Positions 45,551 through 55,711 of a stretch of 64,000 nt of DNA are shown here, one piece after another. The notes beneath the pieces are model-generated. The model saw only the letters and a list, made by a program, of their open reading frames with translations, had not been told where the DNA came from and searched no databases. The DNA lies in the NCBI RefSeq assembly GCF_024752355.1, contig NZ_JANTHZ010000006.1:239534-303533 (forward strand). The letters are read 5' to 3'. The translations under genes were made by a program, and so were the position numbers. This DNA is from Ancylobacter mangrovi (GTDB lineage Bacteria > Pseudomonadota > Alphaproteobacteria > Rhizobiales > Xanthobacteraceae). How positions within the stretch are numbered: position 1 is the stretch's first letter; each line of letters begins with the position of its first letter.

Positions 45551-45650
45551 CTCCCTCCGCCAGTCTCAACTGGATCAGGTTCAAAGGGTCGCCATGCCGC
45601 GTCACCGACGCGCCGATGGCCTCTCAGCCTCCTGACGAGGCTCCCCTGGA
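45551..45650 (-). promoter_or_regulatory. TPP riboswitch (THI element)
   Basis: On the minus strand, GGGGAGCC, GGCTGAGAGG, ACCCTTTGAACCTGATCCAG and ACTGGCGGAGGGA appear in the order of the TPP aptamer. The last element runs into the GGAGGGAGG ribosome-binding site of thiO, which suggests control of translation: TPP binding would hide the site. Confidence 0.95.
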
Positions 45651-45711
45651 CGCTTGTTGATATAGTCGCGCAACCGGCAAATGTCACCGTGCCGTCGACA
45701 TTATTCCGGTG

Positions 45712-48099
45712 TCATCGCAGCCGGGACGACAGGTTGACGACATTGGGGGGCGTGCGCCGCATGGCCGTGCTGATCGCCCGGTGCAGCGCCTCGCGGCCGA
45801 ACGGCTTGCCGAGCCTCAGCATGCCCGTGCCGGCGTCGGCGGGCAGCTCGGCATAGCCGGTGCCGAGGACGATCGGCAGCTCCGGCTGGCGCTCGCGGAT
45901 CGCGGCGGCGAGTTGGACCCCGGTCATACCCGGCATCGCCTGGTCGGTGAGGACCGCGTCGAACGGGCCTTCCCGGTCGAGGATCACCAGCGCTTCCGGG
46001 CCGGACGACGCCTCGCAGACGCCGTAGCCGAGATCCTCCAGCATCGCCGCCGTCGCCGACAGCACCAGCGGGTCGTCGTCTACCACCAGGATACGGGCGC
46101 CCCCGCCTTCGGATCCGGTCTCGGTCCCGGGTTCCGCGCCCACCTCGGGCGAGGCCCCGGCGACGCAATCGGCGACGGGCAGGTAGATGGTGGCGCAGGT
46201 GCCCTTGCCCGGCTGGCTGGTCAGCTTGAGCCGCCCACCCGACTGCGCCGCGAGGCCGTGCACCATGGCGAGGCCGAGGCCGGTGCCCTTGCCGACCCCC
46301 TTGGTAGTGAAGAAGGGCTCGGCCGCATGCACCAGCGTCTCGGTGTCCATGCCGGTGCCGGTATCGGTGATGCTGAGGCAGAAATAGCGCCCGGGCCGCA
46401 ACTCGCCGCCCTCCTCCTCGCTCTCGGTAGCCGCGATCGTGTTCTCCCGGGCGGCGATGGTCACCGCGCCGCCGTCCGGCATGGCGTCGCGCGCATTGAC
46501 CACGAGATTGAGCAGCGCCAGCTCAAGCTGGTTGGCGTCCACCCTCGCCTTCGGCAGGCCGAGCGGGAAGCGGGTCTCGATCCGCACGCCCGGCCCGATG
46601 GAGCGCTGCAGCAGGTCGGCCATGCCGAGCACCAGCTCCGGCACGTCGACCGGCTCGGGGTTGAGGTCCTGCCGGCGCGCGAAGGCGAGCATGCGCTGCG
46701 TCAGGGCGGCGCCGCGCTGGGCCGCCTGCATGGTGTTGTCGATTAGCGTGACGAGGCGCGGGTCGGTGGGCGCGCGCTTGCGGGCGAGTTCCAGATTGCC
46801 GAGGATCACCGCCAGCAGATTGTTGAAGTCGTGGGCGATGCCGCCCGTGAGCTGGCCGACGGCTTCGAGCTTCTGCGCCTGGCGCAGCGCTTCCTCCGCC
46901 TGCCGGCGGTCGGTGACGTCGATCAGCCCGCACAGCGTCTTGACCAGATGGCCCTGGTCGTCCTTCTCGGCCACCGCCGAGAGAATGCAGTCGAGTATCC
47001 GCCCGTCGCGGGCGACCAGCTTGTACTCGGCCTCGCGCAGTTCGCCGACGTCGAGCAGGCGGGGCCAGTGCTCCTCGTTCCGCTGGCGCGCCGATTCGGC
47101 GGTCATGAAGTCGGTGAGCCGCCGGCCGATCACGTCGTCGCGGCGATAGCCCAGCAGCTCCAGCCAGGTGTCGCTCACCTGCTCGATCCGCCCCTCATCG
47201 TTGAGCGAGTGCAGCGGCAGCGGGGTGCGGCGATAAAGCAAGCGGTAACGCTCCTCGCCCTCGCGCCACATCTGCGCCTCGCGCTCGGCCAACAGGCTGG
47301 AGCGGCGGTCGTACATCGCCGCCATCAGCGCGGCGGCGAGGATCACGAAGGTGGCGGCACTGACCGCGATGACGATGTCGACATTGCCGATGCCGGGGGC
47401 CACATCCGGCGCAAGCCGGTTCTCCTGCACGACGAAGCTGACGCCGAACATGGCGATGTAGTGCATGCAGGAGATGCCGCATCCCAGCGCCACCGAACCG
47501 ACGATGCGTTCGCCCAGCGAATGATGGCGCAGCGCCAGCCAGATCGCGGCGGTCGAGGCCACGATGGCCACCGCCGTCGCGGCCAGCGCATAGCGCCAGT
47601 CGTTGACGGTCTCGGCCTGCGCCCGCATCGCGGCCATGCCCGCATAGTGCATCGCGACGATGCCGAGCCCCATGAAGATGCCGGCCGCCATCACGCGCCG
47701 TCGGGTCACATGCGGATGGCTGGTACAGAGGAAGGCCAGCCCCGTCACCACGATGGCGATGACCAGCGACAGCGCCGTGAGGCCGATGTCGTAGGAGACC
47801 GGCAAGCCCGGATAGAGAGCCAGCATGGCCACGAAATGCATGGACCAGATGCCGCCCCCCAGCACGATCGCGGCGATGATGAGCCAGCCGGCCTTTGCGG
47901 CCCCGGCCGCGCCCGGTATGCGCCCCGCGAGATCGAGTGCTGTGTAGGAGGCGGCGATGGCAATCAGGATCGACAGTGCCACGAGCACTGGATCATGTGA
48001 GCCGACCACATCCATCGTCACCTGTCCGAGACTCCCGATCCCCGCATCTTTGCCGCCCGCGGTGCCCATAAGCCCGAAGGGGCCGAATGGAAACGCCAA
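45712..48099 (-). CDS. Hybrid sensor histidine kinase/response regulator with MHYT sensor
   Basis: 795 residues. The N-terminal MHYT membrane sensor has seven helices with the three motifs MHFVAM, MHYAGM and MHYIAM, thought to bind a metal such as copper and sense a gas. A PAS domain follows (RIEQVSDTWLELLGYRRDDV), then HisKA with the phospho-His in GGIAHDFNNLLAVILGNLE, a HATPase domain (NLVVNARDAMPDGG, GTGLGLAMVHGLA) and a C-terminal receiver (ILVVDDDP, VLTDQAMPGMTG, LGKPFG). No cognate regulator is adjacent. The short N-terminal extension before the first helix may be partly non-coding. Confidence 0.93.
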   Translation of the reverse strand: MAFPFGPFGLMGTAGGKDAGIGSLGQVTMDVVGSHDPVLVALSILIAIAASYTALDLAGRIPGAAGAAKAGWLIIAAIVLGGGIWSMHFVAMLALYPGLPVSYDIGLTALSLVIAIVVTGLAFLCTSHPHVTRRRVMAAGIFMGLGIVAMHYAGMAAMRAQAETVNDWRYALAATAVAIVASTAAIWLALRHHSLGERIVGSVALGCGISCMHYIAMFGVSFVVQENRLAPDVAPGIGNVDIVIAVSAATFVILAAALMAAMYDRRSSLLAEREAQMWREGEERYRLLYRRTPLPLHSLNDEGRIEQVSDTWLELLGYRRDDVIGRRLTDFMTAESARQRNEEHWPRLLDVGELREAEYKLVARDGRILDCILSAVAEKDDQGHLVKTLCGLIDVTDRRQAEEALRQAQKLEAVGQLTGGIAHDFNNLLAVILGNLELARKRAPTDPRLVTLIDNTMQAAQRGAALTQRMLAFARRQDLNPEPVDVPELVLGMADLLQRSIGPGVRIETRFPLGLPKARVDANQLELALLNLVVNARDAMPDGGAVTIAARENTIAATESEEEGGELRPGRYFCLSITDTGTGMDTETLVHAAEPFFTTKGVGKGTGLGLAMVHGLAAQSGGRLKLTSQPGKGTCATIYLPVADCVAGASPEVGAEPGTETGSEGGGARILVVDDDPLVLSATAAMLEDLGYGVCEASSGPEALVILDREGPFDAVLTDQAMPGMTGVQLAAAIRERQPELPIVLGTGYAELPADAGTGMLRLGKPFGREALHRAISTAMRRTPPNVVNLSSRLR

Positions 48100-48225
48100 T
48101 CCGACTCATGATGCCCGTCGCGCTCGATCACATCCCCATCAGCGCGAACTTCGGGTAGAGCAACACGAAGCTGGTCCGTTTAGTTCCAGCGGGCAGCAGC
48201 GGCGCGTGACGAATAGGAGAGACGG

Positions 48226-48993
48226 ATGCGGGACAGGCTGGCGGGACTGCGCAAGCGCGCACGCGGGCTGCTGCCGAAATGGGCCGCAGCCGAGATCAGC
48301 GTGCTCCTCGCTTTGGTCGGGGTGGCGACCGGCCTGCTCGTCTTCGCCTACATCGCCGACGAGGTGGTCGAGGGCGAGACCCACGCCCTCGACGAGGCGA
48401 TCCTGCTCGCCTTCCGCTCCCCCGGCGATCCGGCCGACCCGCTCGGCCCGGCCTGGCTCGAGATTGCGGTGCGCGACCTCACCGCGCTCGGCAGCACGAC
48501 GGTGCTGACGCTGGTGACGCTCATCACCGTCGGTTTCTTCATCGTCGACCGCAAGCGCGCCACCGCCGCCTTCGTCCTGCTGGCGGTGGTGGGCGGTGCG
48601 CTGATGAACTACCTGCTCAAGATCGGCTTCGACCGCCCGCGCCCGGACCTCGTCGCCCATCTCGTCGACGTCCACACGCTGAGCTTTCCCAGCGGCCACG
48701 CCATGGGCTCGGCGGTGACCTACCTGACGCTCGGCGTGCTGATCGTGCGCAGCGAACAGGAGCGGCGCATCAAGGCCTATGTGCTGGGCGTGGCGGTCGG
48801 GCTGACGCTGCTGATCGGCATCAGCCGCCTGTATCTCGGCGTGCACTGGCCGACCGACGTGGCGGCCGGCTGGTGCGCCGGCGGCGCCTGGGCGCTGCTG
48901 TGCTGGCTGATCGCGCTGGTGCTCCAGCGCGAGGGCCGGATCGAACCGGGGGACGCGCCGCCGGACGAGCGCGCGGACGCACGCCGGCCATGA
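48226..48993 (+). CDS. PAP2 family phosphatase, membrane-bound
   Basis: 255 residues with about six helices. The three phosphatase motifs are present: KIGFDRPRPD, SFPSGHAMGS and SRLYLGVHWPTD. Such enzymes dephosphorylate phosphatidate, undecaprenyl pyrophosphate or similar lipids on the periplasmic side. AGGAGA stands 6 nt before the ATG. It is divergent from the histidine-kinase gene across 126 nt. Confidence 0.92.
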   Translation: MRDRLAGLRKRARGLLPKWAAAEISVLLALVGVATGLLVFAYIADEVVEGETHALDEAILLAFRSPGDPADPLGPAWLEIAVRDLTALGSTTVLTLVTLITVGFFIVDRKRATAAFVLLAVVGGALMNYLLKIGFDRPRPDLVAHLVDVHTLSFPSGHAMGSAVTYLTLGVLIVRSEQERRIKAYVLGVAVGLTLLIGISRLYLGVHWPTDVAAGWCAGGAWALLCWLIALVLQREGRIEPGDAPPDERADARRP

Positions 48994-49072
48994 CGGGACG
49001 GTGACAAGGCGCTATCCTTCGGCGCGAGAGGCCCCAAGAGCCTCGCCCGCGTGTTGGTACAAGGAGGAAGGC

Positions 49073-49282
49073 ATGTCAGCCACGGTGCCGGAAGGTCAGC
49101 TGCTCCCGGGAATCGGTGTCATCGAGACCGTCGAATCCGACAATATCCTGCGCTGGGACGGCGCCGACCTCTATGTCGAGCAGGACGTCTACCATAACGG
49201 CCAGCTCGTCCACCGCCGGTACCGGCGCCGCGTGACCAGGCCGGTCGCGCAGGCCATCGCCCAGATGCTCGCCCAGCACTGA
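49073..49282 (+). CDS. Small conserved-looking hypothetical protein (69 residues)
   Basis: 69 residues from the ATG at 49073, which has an unusually strong AAGGAGGAAGG ribosome-binding site. The sequence is acidic then basic (WDGADLYVEQDVYHNGQLVH, then RRYRRRVTRPVA) and has no recognisable domain, signal or membrane helix. It lies 79 nt after the PAP2 gene. I do not recognise it. Confidence 0.65.
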   Translation: MSATVPEGQLLPGIGVIETVESDNILRWDGADLYVEQDVYHNGQLVHRRYRRRVTRPVAQAIAQMLAQH

Positions 49283-49311
49283 AGCGGCTCGAGGGGCCCT
49301 TCCGGCGCCGC

Positions 49312-49878
49312 TCAGATTCGCGCCAGCAGCCCTCCGAGAAGAAGCAGGCCGCTCGGCCAGATGCCGAGCCGGGCGGCGCTGCCGATATGCCCCAGCGCGC
49401 CGACATCGGCGAAATCCGCGCCCCAGGCCTCGGCGAACGCCTTCGCCTGGAGAAACGTGACGCGCGGGTCGTCCTGGCTCGCCGCCACCAGCGCCGGGAA
49501 CGGCAGCGGGCCGAGCGGCATCGGCCCGAAATTACGCACCACGTCGAAGGACGGGTGCGGGTCGTCGACATTGGTCGGCGCCGCGAGGAAGGCGGCCGCC
49601 ACCTTCGACGCGGCGAGCTCGGGCGCCGCAGAGGCCCAGCGGATAACGGTGGCGACGCCGACCGAATGGGCGACCAGCACCACGCGCCGCGGTGCCGCCT
49701 CCACCGCCGCGCCGAGACGGCCGGTCCAGGGGCCGAGCTGCGGGCGGCTCCAGTCCTCCTGTAGCAGGCGGGTCGAATTGGCAAAGGCGCCGAGCCAGTG
49801 CGACTGCCAATGGTCGGCCGGGGCATTCTCGCGCCCGGGAACGACGAGGAAATCGAAGGAGCTGAAATCGATCGGCAT
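49312..49878 (-). CDS. RBBP9/YdeN family alpha/beta hydrolase
   Basis: 188 residues, the usual length. FLVVPGRENAPADHWQSHWL matches the family N-terminus, VVLVAHSVGVATVIRWA holds the nucleophile Ser (HSxG form), and DVGALGHIGSAA holds the catalytic His. The Asp is probably in ASQDDPRVTF. It starts at the ATG at 49878; the long upstream frame runs through the MAPEG gene and is rejected. The substrate is unknown. Confidence 0.88.
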   Translation of the reverse strand: MPIDFSSFDFLVVPGRENAPADHWQSHWLGAFANSTRLLQEDWSRPQLGPWTGRLGAAVEAAPRRVVLVAHSVGVATVIRWASAAPELAASKVAAAFLAAPTNVDDPHPSFDVVRNFGPMPLGPLPFPALVAASQDDPRVTFLQAKAFAEAWGADFADVGALGHIGSAARLGIWPSGLLLLGGLLARI

Positions 49879-49898
49879 GGGAGAGGTCCGCGAGAGGA

Positions 49899-50297
49899 TC
49901 AGGCCGGCATGAGCAGGGCGAGCAGTACAAGGACGAGCCCGAGGATCGCGACCATCCACACCACCGTGCGCAGATAGGGCACGCCCGCCGCATAGAGCGG
50001 CAGATAGGCGAGGCGCCCAAGGAAATACAGATACGCCCCCGCCTCGGTGAGCACCCCGTTGCGGTCGGCGATATGGGCGATGAGGATTCCGGCGGCGAAG
50101 AGCGGCAGCGTTTCGAACAGATTGGCCTGCGCCCGCCGCAGCCGCGACGTCACCGCGCCGCTGTCGGGATCGGGCATGTCGCGCGGCCCGACCTTGTAGG
50201 TAAGCCCGACCCTGCGCGTGCTGATCGCCGCCGGAAGCAGGATCTGCACGAGGGCGAGAACGAGCGTCCAGGCAAGCAGCGTCAGCTCTGTGGTCAT
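49899..50297 (-). CDS. MAPEG family membrane protein
   Basis: 132 residues with four helices. RLRRAQANLFETLPLFAAGI is the hallmark of MAPEG proteins (eicosanoid and glutathione metabolism family), followed by FLGRLAYLPLYAAGVPYLRT. The activity of bacterial members is usually unknown. It is 20 nt upstream of the hydrolase gene on the same strand, so the two may be co-transcribed, and it is divergent from the Nudix-like gene. Confidence 0.88.
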   Translation of the reverse strand: MTTELTLLAWTLVLALVQILLPAAISTRRVGLTYKVGPRDMPDPDSGAVTSRLRRAQANLFETLPLFAAGILIAHIADRNGVLTEAGAYLYFLGRLAYLPLYAAGVPYLRTVVWMVAILGLVLVLLALLMPA

Positions 50298-50367
50298 GGC
50301 GTACCGCGGCAGTTGATTTGTCGCGCGACCGGTCGCATCTGATCGCCGTTCGACCTAAATTAGCAGC

Positions 50368-50889
50368 ATGGCGAAGGTAAAACAGAAAAATCGGCGCGCC
50401 AGCGACGGCCGACCTCTGCAGCAGGTCGGTGCCCTCCCCTTTCGTGTCGACGATCAGGGAAGGCTGCAGATCCTTCTCGTCAGCTCGCGGGAGACCCATC
50501 GCGCGGTGATTCCGAAGGGCTGGCCGATGCGGAACCGCAAGGACTGGAAATCCGCGCAGATCGAAGCCCGGCAGGAAGCGGGCATCGTCGGCGACATCAG
50601 CCGCAAACGGATCGGCCAGTATCTCTACTGGAAGCGGCTGGACACGCATTTCGCGCTGGTGAAGGTCTCGGTATTCCCGCTCGCGGTGCGCCGCCAGCTC
50701 GGCGACTGGCCCGAGCGGCATGAGCGGGAGCGGCGCTGGATGACGCCCGAGGATGCGGCGCTGCTGGTGGACGAGACCGATCTCGGCGCGCTGATCACCG
50801 AGTTTGCGCAGTCCCAGACATGGCGAAAGCTGCTGCCGTCACGCCCGGTGAGGCGCGAAGGCGAGCAGCTCTCTCCGGCAGGGGCGTGA
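50368..50889 (+). CDS. Nudix-like hydrolase
   Basis: 173 residues. The fold pattern fits Nudix enzymes of the diphosphoinositol/ApnA group: VGALPFRVDDQGRLQILLVS, then PKGWPMRNRKDWKSAQIEAR and QEAGIVG. The Nudix box is degenerate: the usual RE-x-x-EE is IEARQE, so metal-binding Glu residues are only partly kept, though this is common in this subgroup. The substrate is unknown. Confidence 0.78.
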   Translation: MAKVKQKNRRASDGRPLQQVGALPFRVDDQGRLQILLVSSRETHRAVIPKGWPMRNRKDWKSAQIEARQEAGIVGDISRKRIGQYLYWKRLDTHFALVKVSVFPLAVRRQLGDWPERHERERRWMTPEDAALLVDETDLGALITEFAQSQTWRKLLPSRPVRREGEQLSPAGA

Positions 50890-50928
50890 GCGCGGGGCCG
50901 CGCGCCCCGCGCTCGACGCTCCCGCGGG

Positions 50929-51336
50929 TCAGTTGATGACCTGAACCACCTCATGGGTGCGCGGGTCGACCAGCACGGTGCGCTGGTTCACCACCGTATA
51001 GCGGTACTTGGTCGAGCCGAAGCGCGAGGGGACCTCGTAATAGTGGACCTCGGCGGGCAGCGCGGTGCCGACAGCCACCTGGCCGTCATAGGCGTAGGAC
51101 GGGGTCTGCTCCTCCACCACATAGTGATGGAAACGGGTCTGGTTGTCCTCGGCGATGCCGCCGACCACCGCGCCGGCAACGCCGCCGACAACGGCCCCTA
51201 CCGGACCGCCGACGATCGCGCCGCCCACGGCGCCAGTGGTGGCACCAGCCGCGGCGCCGACGCCGGACTGCTGGGCGCTCGCGGCGACCGGAACGGAAAG
51301 AAGCAGAGCAGAAACAATAACGGCGTGACGTATCAT
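50929..51336 (-). CDS. DUF1236 domain protein with glycine-zipper segment
   Basis: 135 residues. The signal peptide MIRHAVIVSALLLSVPVAAS is followed by a glycine-zipper region (VGGAIVGGPVGAVVGGVAGA) that may insert in the outer membrane, then a C-terminal DUF1236 domain with KYRYTVVNQRTVLVDPRTHE. DUF1236 is common in Hyphomicrobiales and its function is unknown. The ATG at 51336 follows a GGAGAT-type site. Confidence 0.85.
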   Translation of the reverse strand: MIRHAVIVSALLLSVPVAASAQQSGVGAAAGATTGAVGGAIVGGPVGAVVGGVAGAVVGGIAEDNQTRFHHYVVEEQTPSYAYDGQVAVGTALPAEVHYYEVPSRFGSTKYRYTVVNQRTVLVDPRTHEVVQVIN

Positions 51337-51445
51337 GGTAATCTCCTGTCGTCCCTTGCCCATCCAGTGTGCTGAGCAACGTGCGACCGCACGATGAGTT
51401 CCATGCCTTACGAAAACGCCGACGGTATATTAAAACTACTGGACT

Positions 51446-52726
51446 CTATTCTTCCATCATCTCTTCGGCGTGATGCGGATGACCGAGCCCCGCTGCGCCA
51501 TGGGCATGGAACAACCGTCCGCGCTCGGCGATAAGCACGAAGCACAGCGCGAAGAACGACAGCAGCGCAAAACCGACCGTCAAAGGCAGCGTGGTGCCGT
51601 CGAAGCTCTGGCCGACCAGGAAGCTGAGCAGCGCCCCGCCGACCGTGCTGACGAAGCCGAGCGAGGACGAGGCGGTGCCCGCCACATGGCCCACCGGCTC
51701 CATCGCCATGGCGTTGAAGTTGGAGACCATCAGCCCGAAGAAGAACATCATCCCCGCCTGGATCAGCGAGAAGGTGATGAGGTTCTCGCCGCCCGCCAGC
51801 ACGATCCAGGCATGGAGCAGCGCCGTCAGCAGGAAGCCGATGAGCGCGGCATGCGACACGCGCCGCATGCCGAGCCGCTCCACGATCCGCGCATTGACCA
51901 GCGAGGAGAGCCCCATGCTGCAGGCGATGCCGGCGAAGATCAGGGTGAAGGTCGGCCCGAGCTGGAACGTGTCGGTGAAGATCTGCTCGGCCGAGCTGAC
52001 GAAGCTGAACAGACAGCCCATCGCCATGGTCATGGCGAGCATGTAGCCGACCGTCACCCGGTTGCTGAACACGACCCCGAAGGCGTGGCGGATGCCCGCC
52101 ATCGACAGCGGGCTGCGGTCCTCGGGATGCAGCGTCTCCGGCAGGCGCAGCAGGGTCCAGGTGATGAGCACGGCACCCATCAGGCACAGTACCAGGAAGA
52201 TGCCGCGCCAGGGCGCGAACAGCACGATGAGCTGACCCACCGACGGCGCCACGATCGGCACGGCGAGGAACACGATGAACACCAGCGACATCACCCGCGC
52301 CATCTGCCGCCCGGCATAGCAGTCGCGCACGATGGTGATGGCGAGGATGCGGATCGCCGCCGCGCCGACGCCCTGCAGGATGCGCACGGTCAGCATCGTC
52401 TCGAACGTGCCCGCGAACACGGCGCCGAGCGAGGCGACGGTATAGAGCGAGAGCCCGAACAGCAGCACCGGCCGCCGGCCGTAGCGGTCGGCGAGCGTTC
52501 CGTAGATGATCTGCGCCGCGCCGAAGCCGAGCAGATAGGCCGTGATCACGAGCTGAATGTGGTTGGCGGTGTCGATGCCAAGGTCCACGCCGATCGACGG
52601 CAGGGCCGGCAGCATCGAGTCGATGGCGAGGGCGTTGGTGGCCATCATCATCGCGACGAAGATAACGAACTGGCGAAAACCCATGCCGGGATGAGGGCTC
52701 TCCGGCGTGGGAGCTACGGTGGTCAT
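51446..52726 (-). CDS. Bcr/CflA family multidrug efflux MFS transporter
   Basis: 426 residues, 12 membrane helices. TNALAIDSMLPALPSIGVDL and YGTLADRYGRRPVLLFGLSL (MFS motif A) are typical of the Bcr/CflA drug/H+ antiporter family, as is LQGVGAAAIRILAITIVRDC. The C-terminus is His-rich (HAHGAAGLGHPHHAEE), an unusual tail that could bind metal. The ATG at 52726 precedes the first helix; the longer frame is not hydrophobic. Confidence 0.9.
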   Translation of the reverse strand: MTTVAPTPESPHPGMGFRQFVIFVAMMMATNALAIDSMLPALPSIGVDLGIDTANHIQLVITAYLLGFGAAQIIYGTLADRYGRRPVLLFGLSLYTVASLGAVFAGTFETMLTVRILQGVGAAAIRILAITIVRDCYAGRQMARVMSLVFIVFLAVPIVAPSVGQLIVLFAPWRGIFLVLCLMGAVLITWTLLRLPETLHPEDRSPLSMAGIRHAFGVVFSNRVTVGYMLAMTMAMGCLFSFVSSAEQIFTDTFQLGPTFTLIFAGIACSMGLSSLVNARIVERLGMRRVSHAALIGFLLTALLHAWIVLAGGENLITFSLIQAGMMFFFGLMVSNFNAMAMEPVGHVAGTASSSLGFVSTVGGALLSFLVGQSFDGTTLPLTVGFALLSFFALCFVLIAERGRLFHAHGAAGLGHPHHAEEMMEE

Positions 52727-53006
52727 GTGATGTCCGATGCTTGAGCACGGCGCGAACGCGCCGCACCGAGACTTATGCCCCAAAAGTGCCCCGCCCCCAA
52801 CTCGACGGAAGACGAAGCCGCCGCGAAGCACGGCCTGCCCGGGCTCACAAGCGCGGGAGCGGACGGGACTCTGCTACCTTCGTAGGCGCTAGGCGGCCGA
52901 TTCGATGACGGCTATCCTCAAAACGCCACCGCTCGAAACGTCGGATGGTCCGGCCGCGAGTCGGTGCCGCTCCGCAGGGAACGGAGCGCTGAGGGGAGCT
53001 GCCACC

Positions 53007-53498
53007 ATGTTCGATCCGACGACCTGGACCGGGTTCCACACCTGGCTGAGCCTTATCGCCATCGTCACCGGCTTCGTGCTTCTGAGCGACCTGATCGGCG
53101 GCCGGGATCGCCCGGGCTGGACGGCCGTCTTCCTCGCCACTGCCGTCGGCACCAGCGCGACCGGCTTCGGCTTCCCCTTCACCGGCGTGCTTCCGTCCCA
53201 CATCGTCGGCATTGTGGCGCTGCTGGTGCTCGCCGTGACCCTGCCCGCCCGCTACCATTTCCACCGCGCGGGGTTCTGGAACGCGATCTACGCGGTCGGC
53301 GTCGTCATCAGCCTCTATCTGCTGGTCTTCGTCGGCGTGGCGCAGGCCTTTGGCAAGGTGCCGGCCCTGCACGCGCTCGCCCCGACCCAGTCGGAGCCGC
53401 CCTTCGCCATCGCCGAGCTCGTGGTGCTGGTCCTGTTCGCCTTCGCCGGCTTCGTCGCCGTGCGCGGCTCGCGCGGCCTCATGCGGGCCGCGGCCTGA
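53007..53498 (+). CDS. Hypothetical integral membrane protein
   Basis: 163 residues with four or five helices (LSLIAIVTGFVLLSDLIGG; AVFLATAVGTSATGFGFPF; IVGIVALLVLAVTLPA; AVGVVISLYLLVFVGVAQAF; AELVVLVLFAFAGFVAV). HTWLSLIAIVTGFVLLSDLI and a conserved-looking GFPFTG resemble small uncharacterised proteins of alphaproteobacteria. The ATG at 53007 follows GGGGAGC; the upstream extension is not hydrophobic. The 280 nt before it, back to the MFS gene, hold no gene that I can support. Confidence 0.72.
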   Translation: MFDPTTWTGFHTWLSLIAIVTGFVLLSDLIGGRDRPGWTAVFLATAVGTSATGFGFPFTGVLPSHIVGIVALLVLAVTLPARYHFHRAGFWNAIYAVGVVISLYLLVFVGVAQAFGKVPALHALAPTQSEPPFAIAELVVLVLFAFAGFVAVRGSRGLMRAAA

Positions 53499-53534
53499 CG
53501 CGGGAGCCGGCGCAGATCTTGGAAGCGGCCCGCC

Positions 53535-54947
<1,413 letters not shown>

Positions 54948-54998
54948 GCCGAACTCTCTGCTATCGGGATCGGGAAAGGGGTGGGATCGCGCCGTGCC

Positions 54999-55538
54999 TC
55001 ACTGCATCGGCTTTTCGTACTCGGTCTCGACCGTGATGAGCCCGCGCAGCGCCGCCACGCGCTTGATCAGCTCCGAAAGGCCCTGCAGCGTCAGCAGCGA
55101 GAAGCCCAGCGGCAGCAGCATCTTCGCCGGCCACAGGATAAGCCCGCCGGCGTTCTGCGACACCTCGTCGGAGAGGAAGGACTGCCAGAAGAAGGGAAAG
55201 CAGAGCGAGGTGAGGTAGATGCCCGCCGGGATCAGCACCAGGATGAAGCCGCCGGTGTCGAGCCAGAGCCGCCCGCGCGGCGACAGCATCATATAGAGCA
55301 GGTCGACCCGCACATGCCCGTTCAGCTTCAGCGTATAGGGCGCACCGAGCAGCACCACGGCGCCGAACAGGTACCACTGGATTTCCAGCAGGCCGTTGGT
55401 GCTGAAGCTCAGCAGGTAGCGCACGGTCGCGTTGCCGGCGCTGATGAGCACCGCGAAAAGCACGAAATACGCGGCGAGGCGGCCGAACTTCTCATTCAGC
55501 CAATCGATGCCGCGGCTGAGCGCGAGCAGCCCATCCAT
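54999..55538 (-). CDS. dctQ: TRAP transporter small permease subunit (DctQ)
   Basis: 179 residues, four helices. LLEIQWYLFGAVVLLGAPYT, then LKLNGHVRVDLLYMMLSPRG, is the conserved DctQ centre. GAGGGGAACG precedes the ATG at 55538. No DctP solute receptor gene is adjacent: the upstream 173 nt contain no gene, and an acyltransferase gene follows. The receptor is presumably encoded elsewhere. Confidence 0.9.
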   Translation of the reverse strand: MDGLLALSRGIDWLNEKFGRLAAYFVLFAVLISAGNATVRYLLSFSTNGLLEIQWYLFGAVVLLGAPYTLKLNGHVRVDLLYMMLSPRGRLWLDTGGFILVLIPAGIYLTSLCFPFFWQSFLSDEVSQNAGGLILWPAKMLLPLGFSLLTLQGLSELIKRVAALRGLITVETEYEKPMQ

Positions 55539-55711
55539 CGCACGTTCCCCTCTTGACGCCGACTTTTGTCGTTGTGGCTCTTGAAGGCGCTGCAATCGCC
55601 GTCCGAGCCGTTTTCGGCAAGATAGACGATCGTCTCACGCAATATAAACCGCAAGCGGGAATGGAGACGCAGGTGGGGAAATGGCGGGACGCGACGCCGG
55701 GCCACCCGCGC

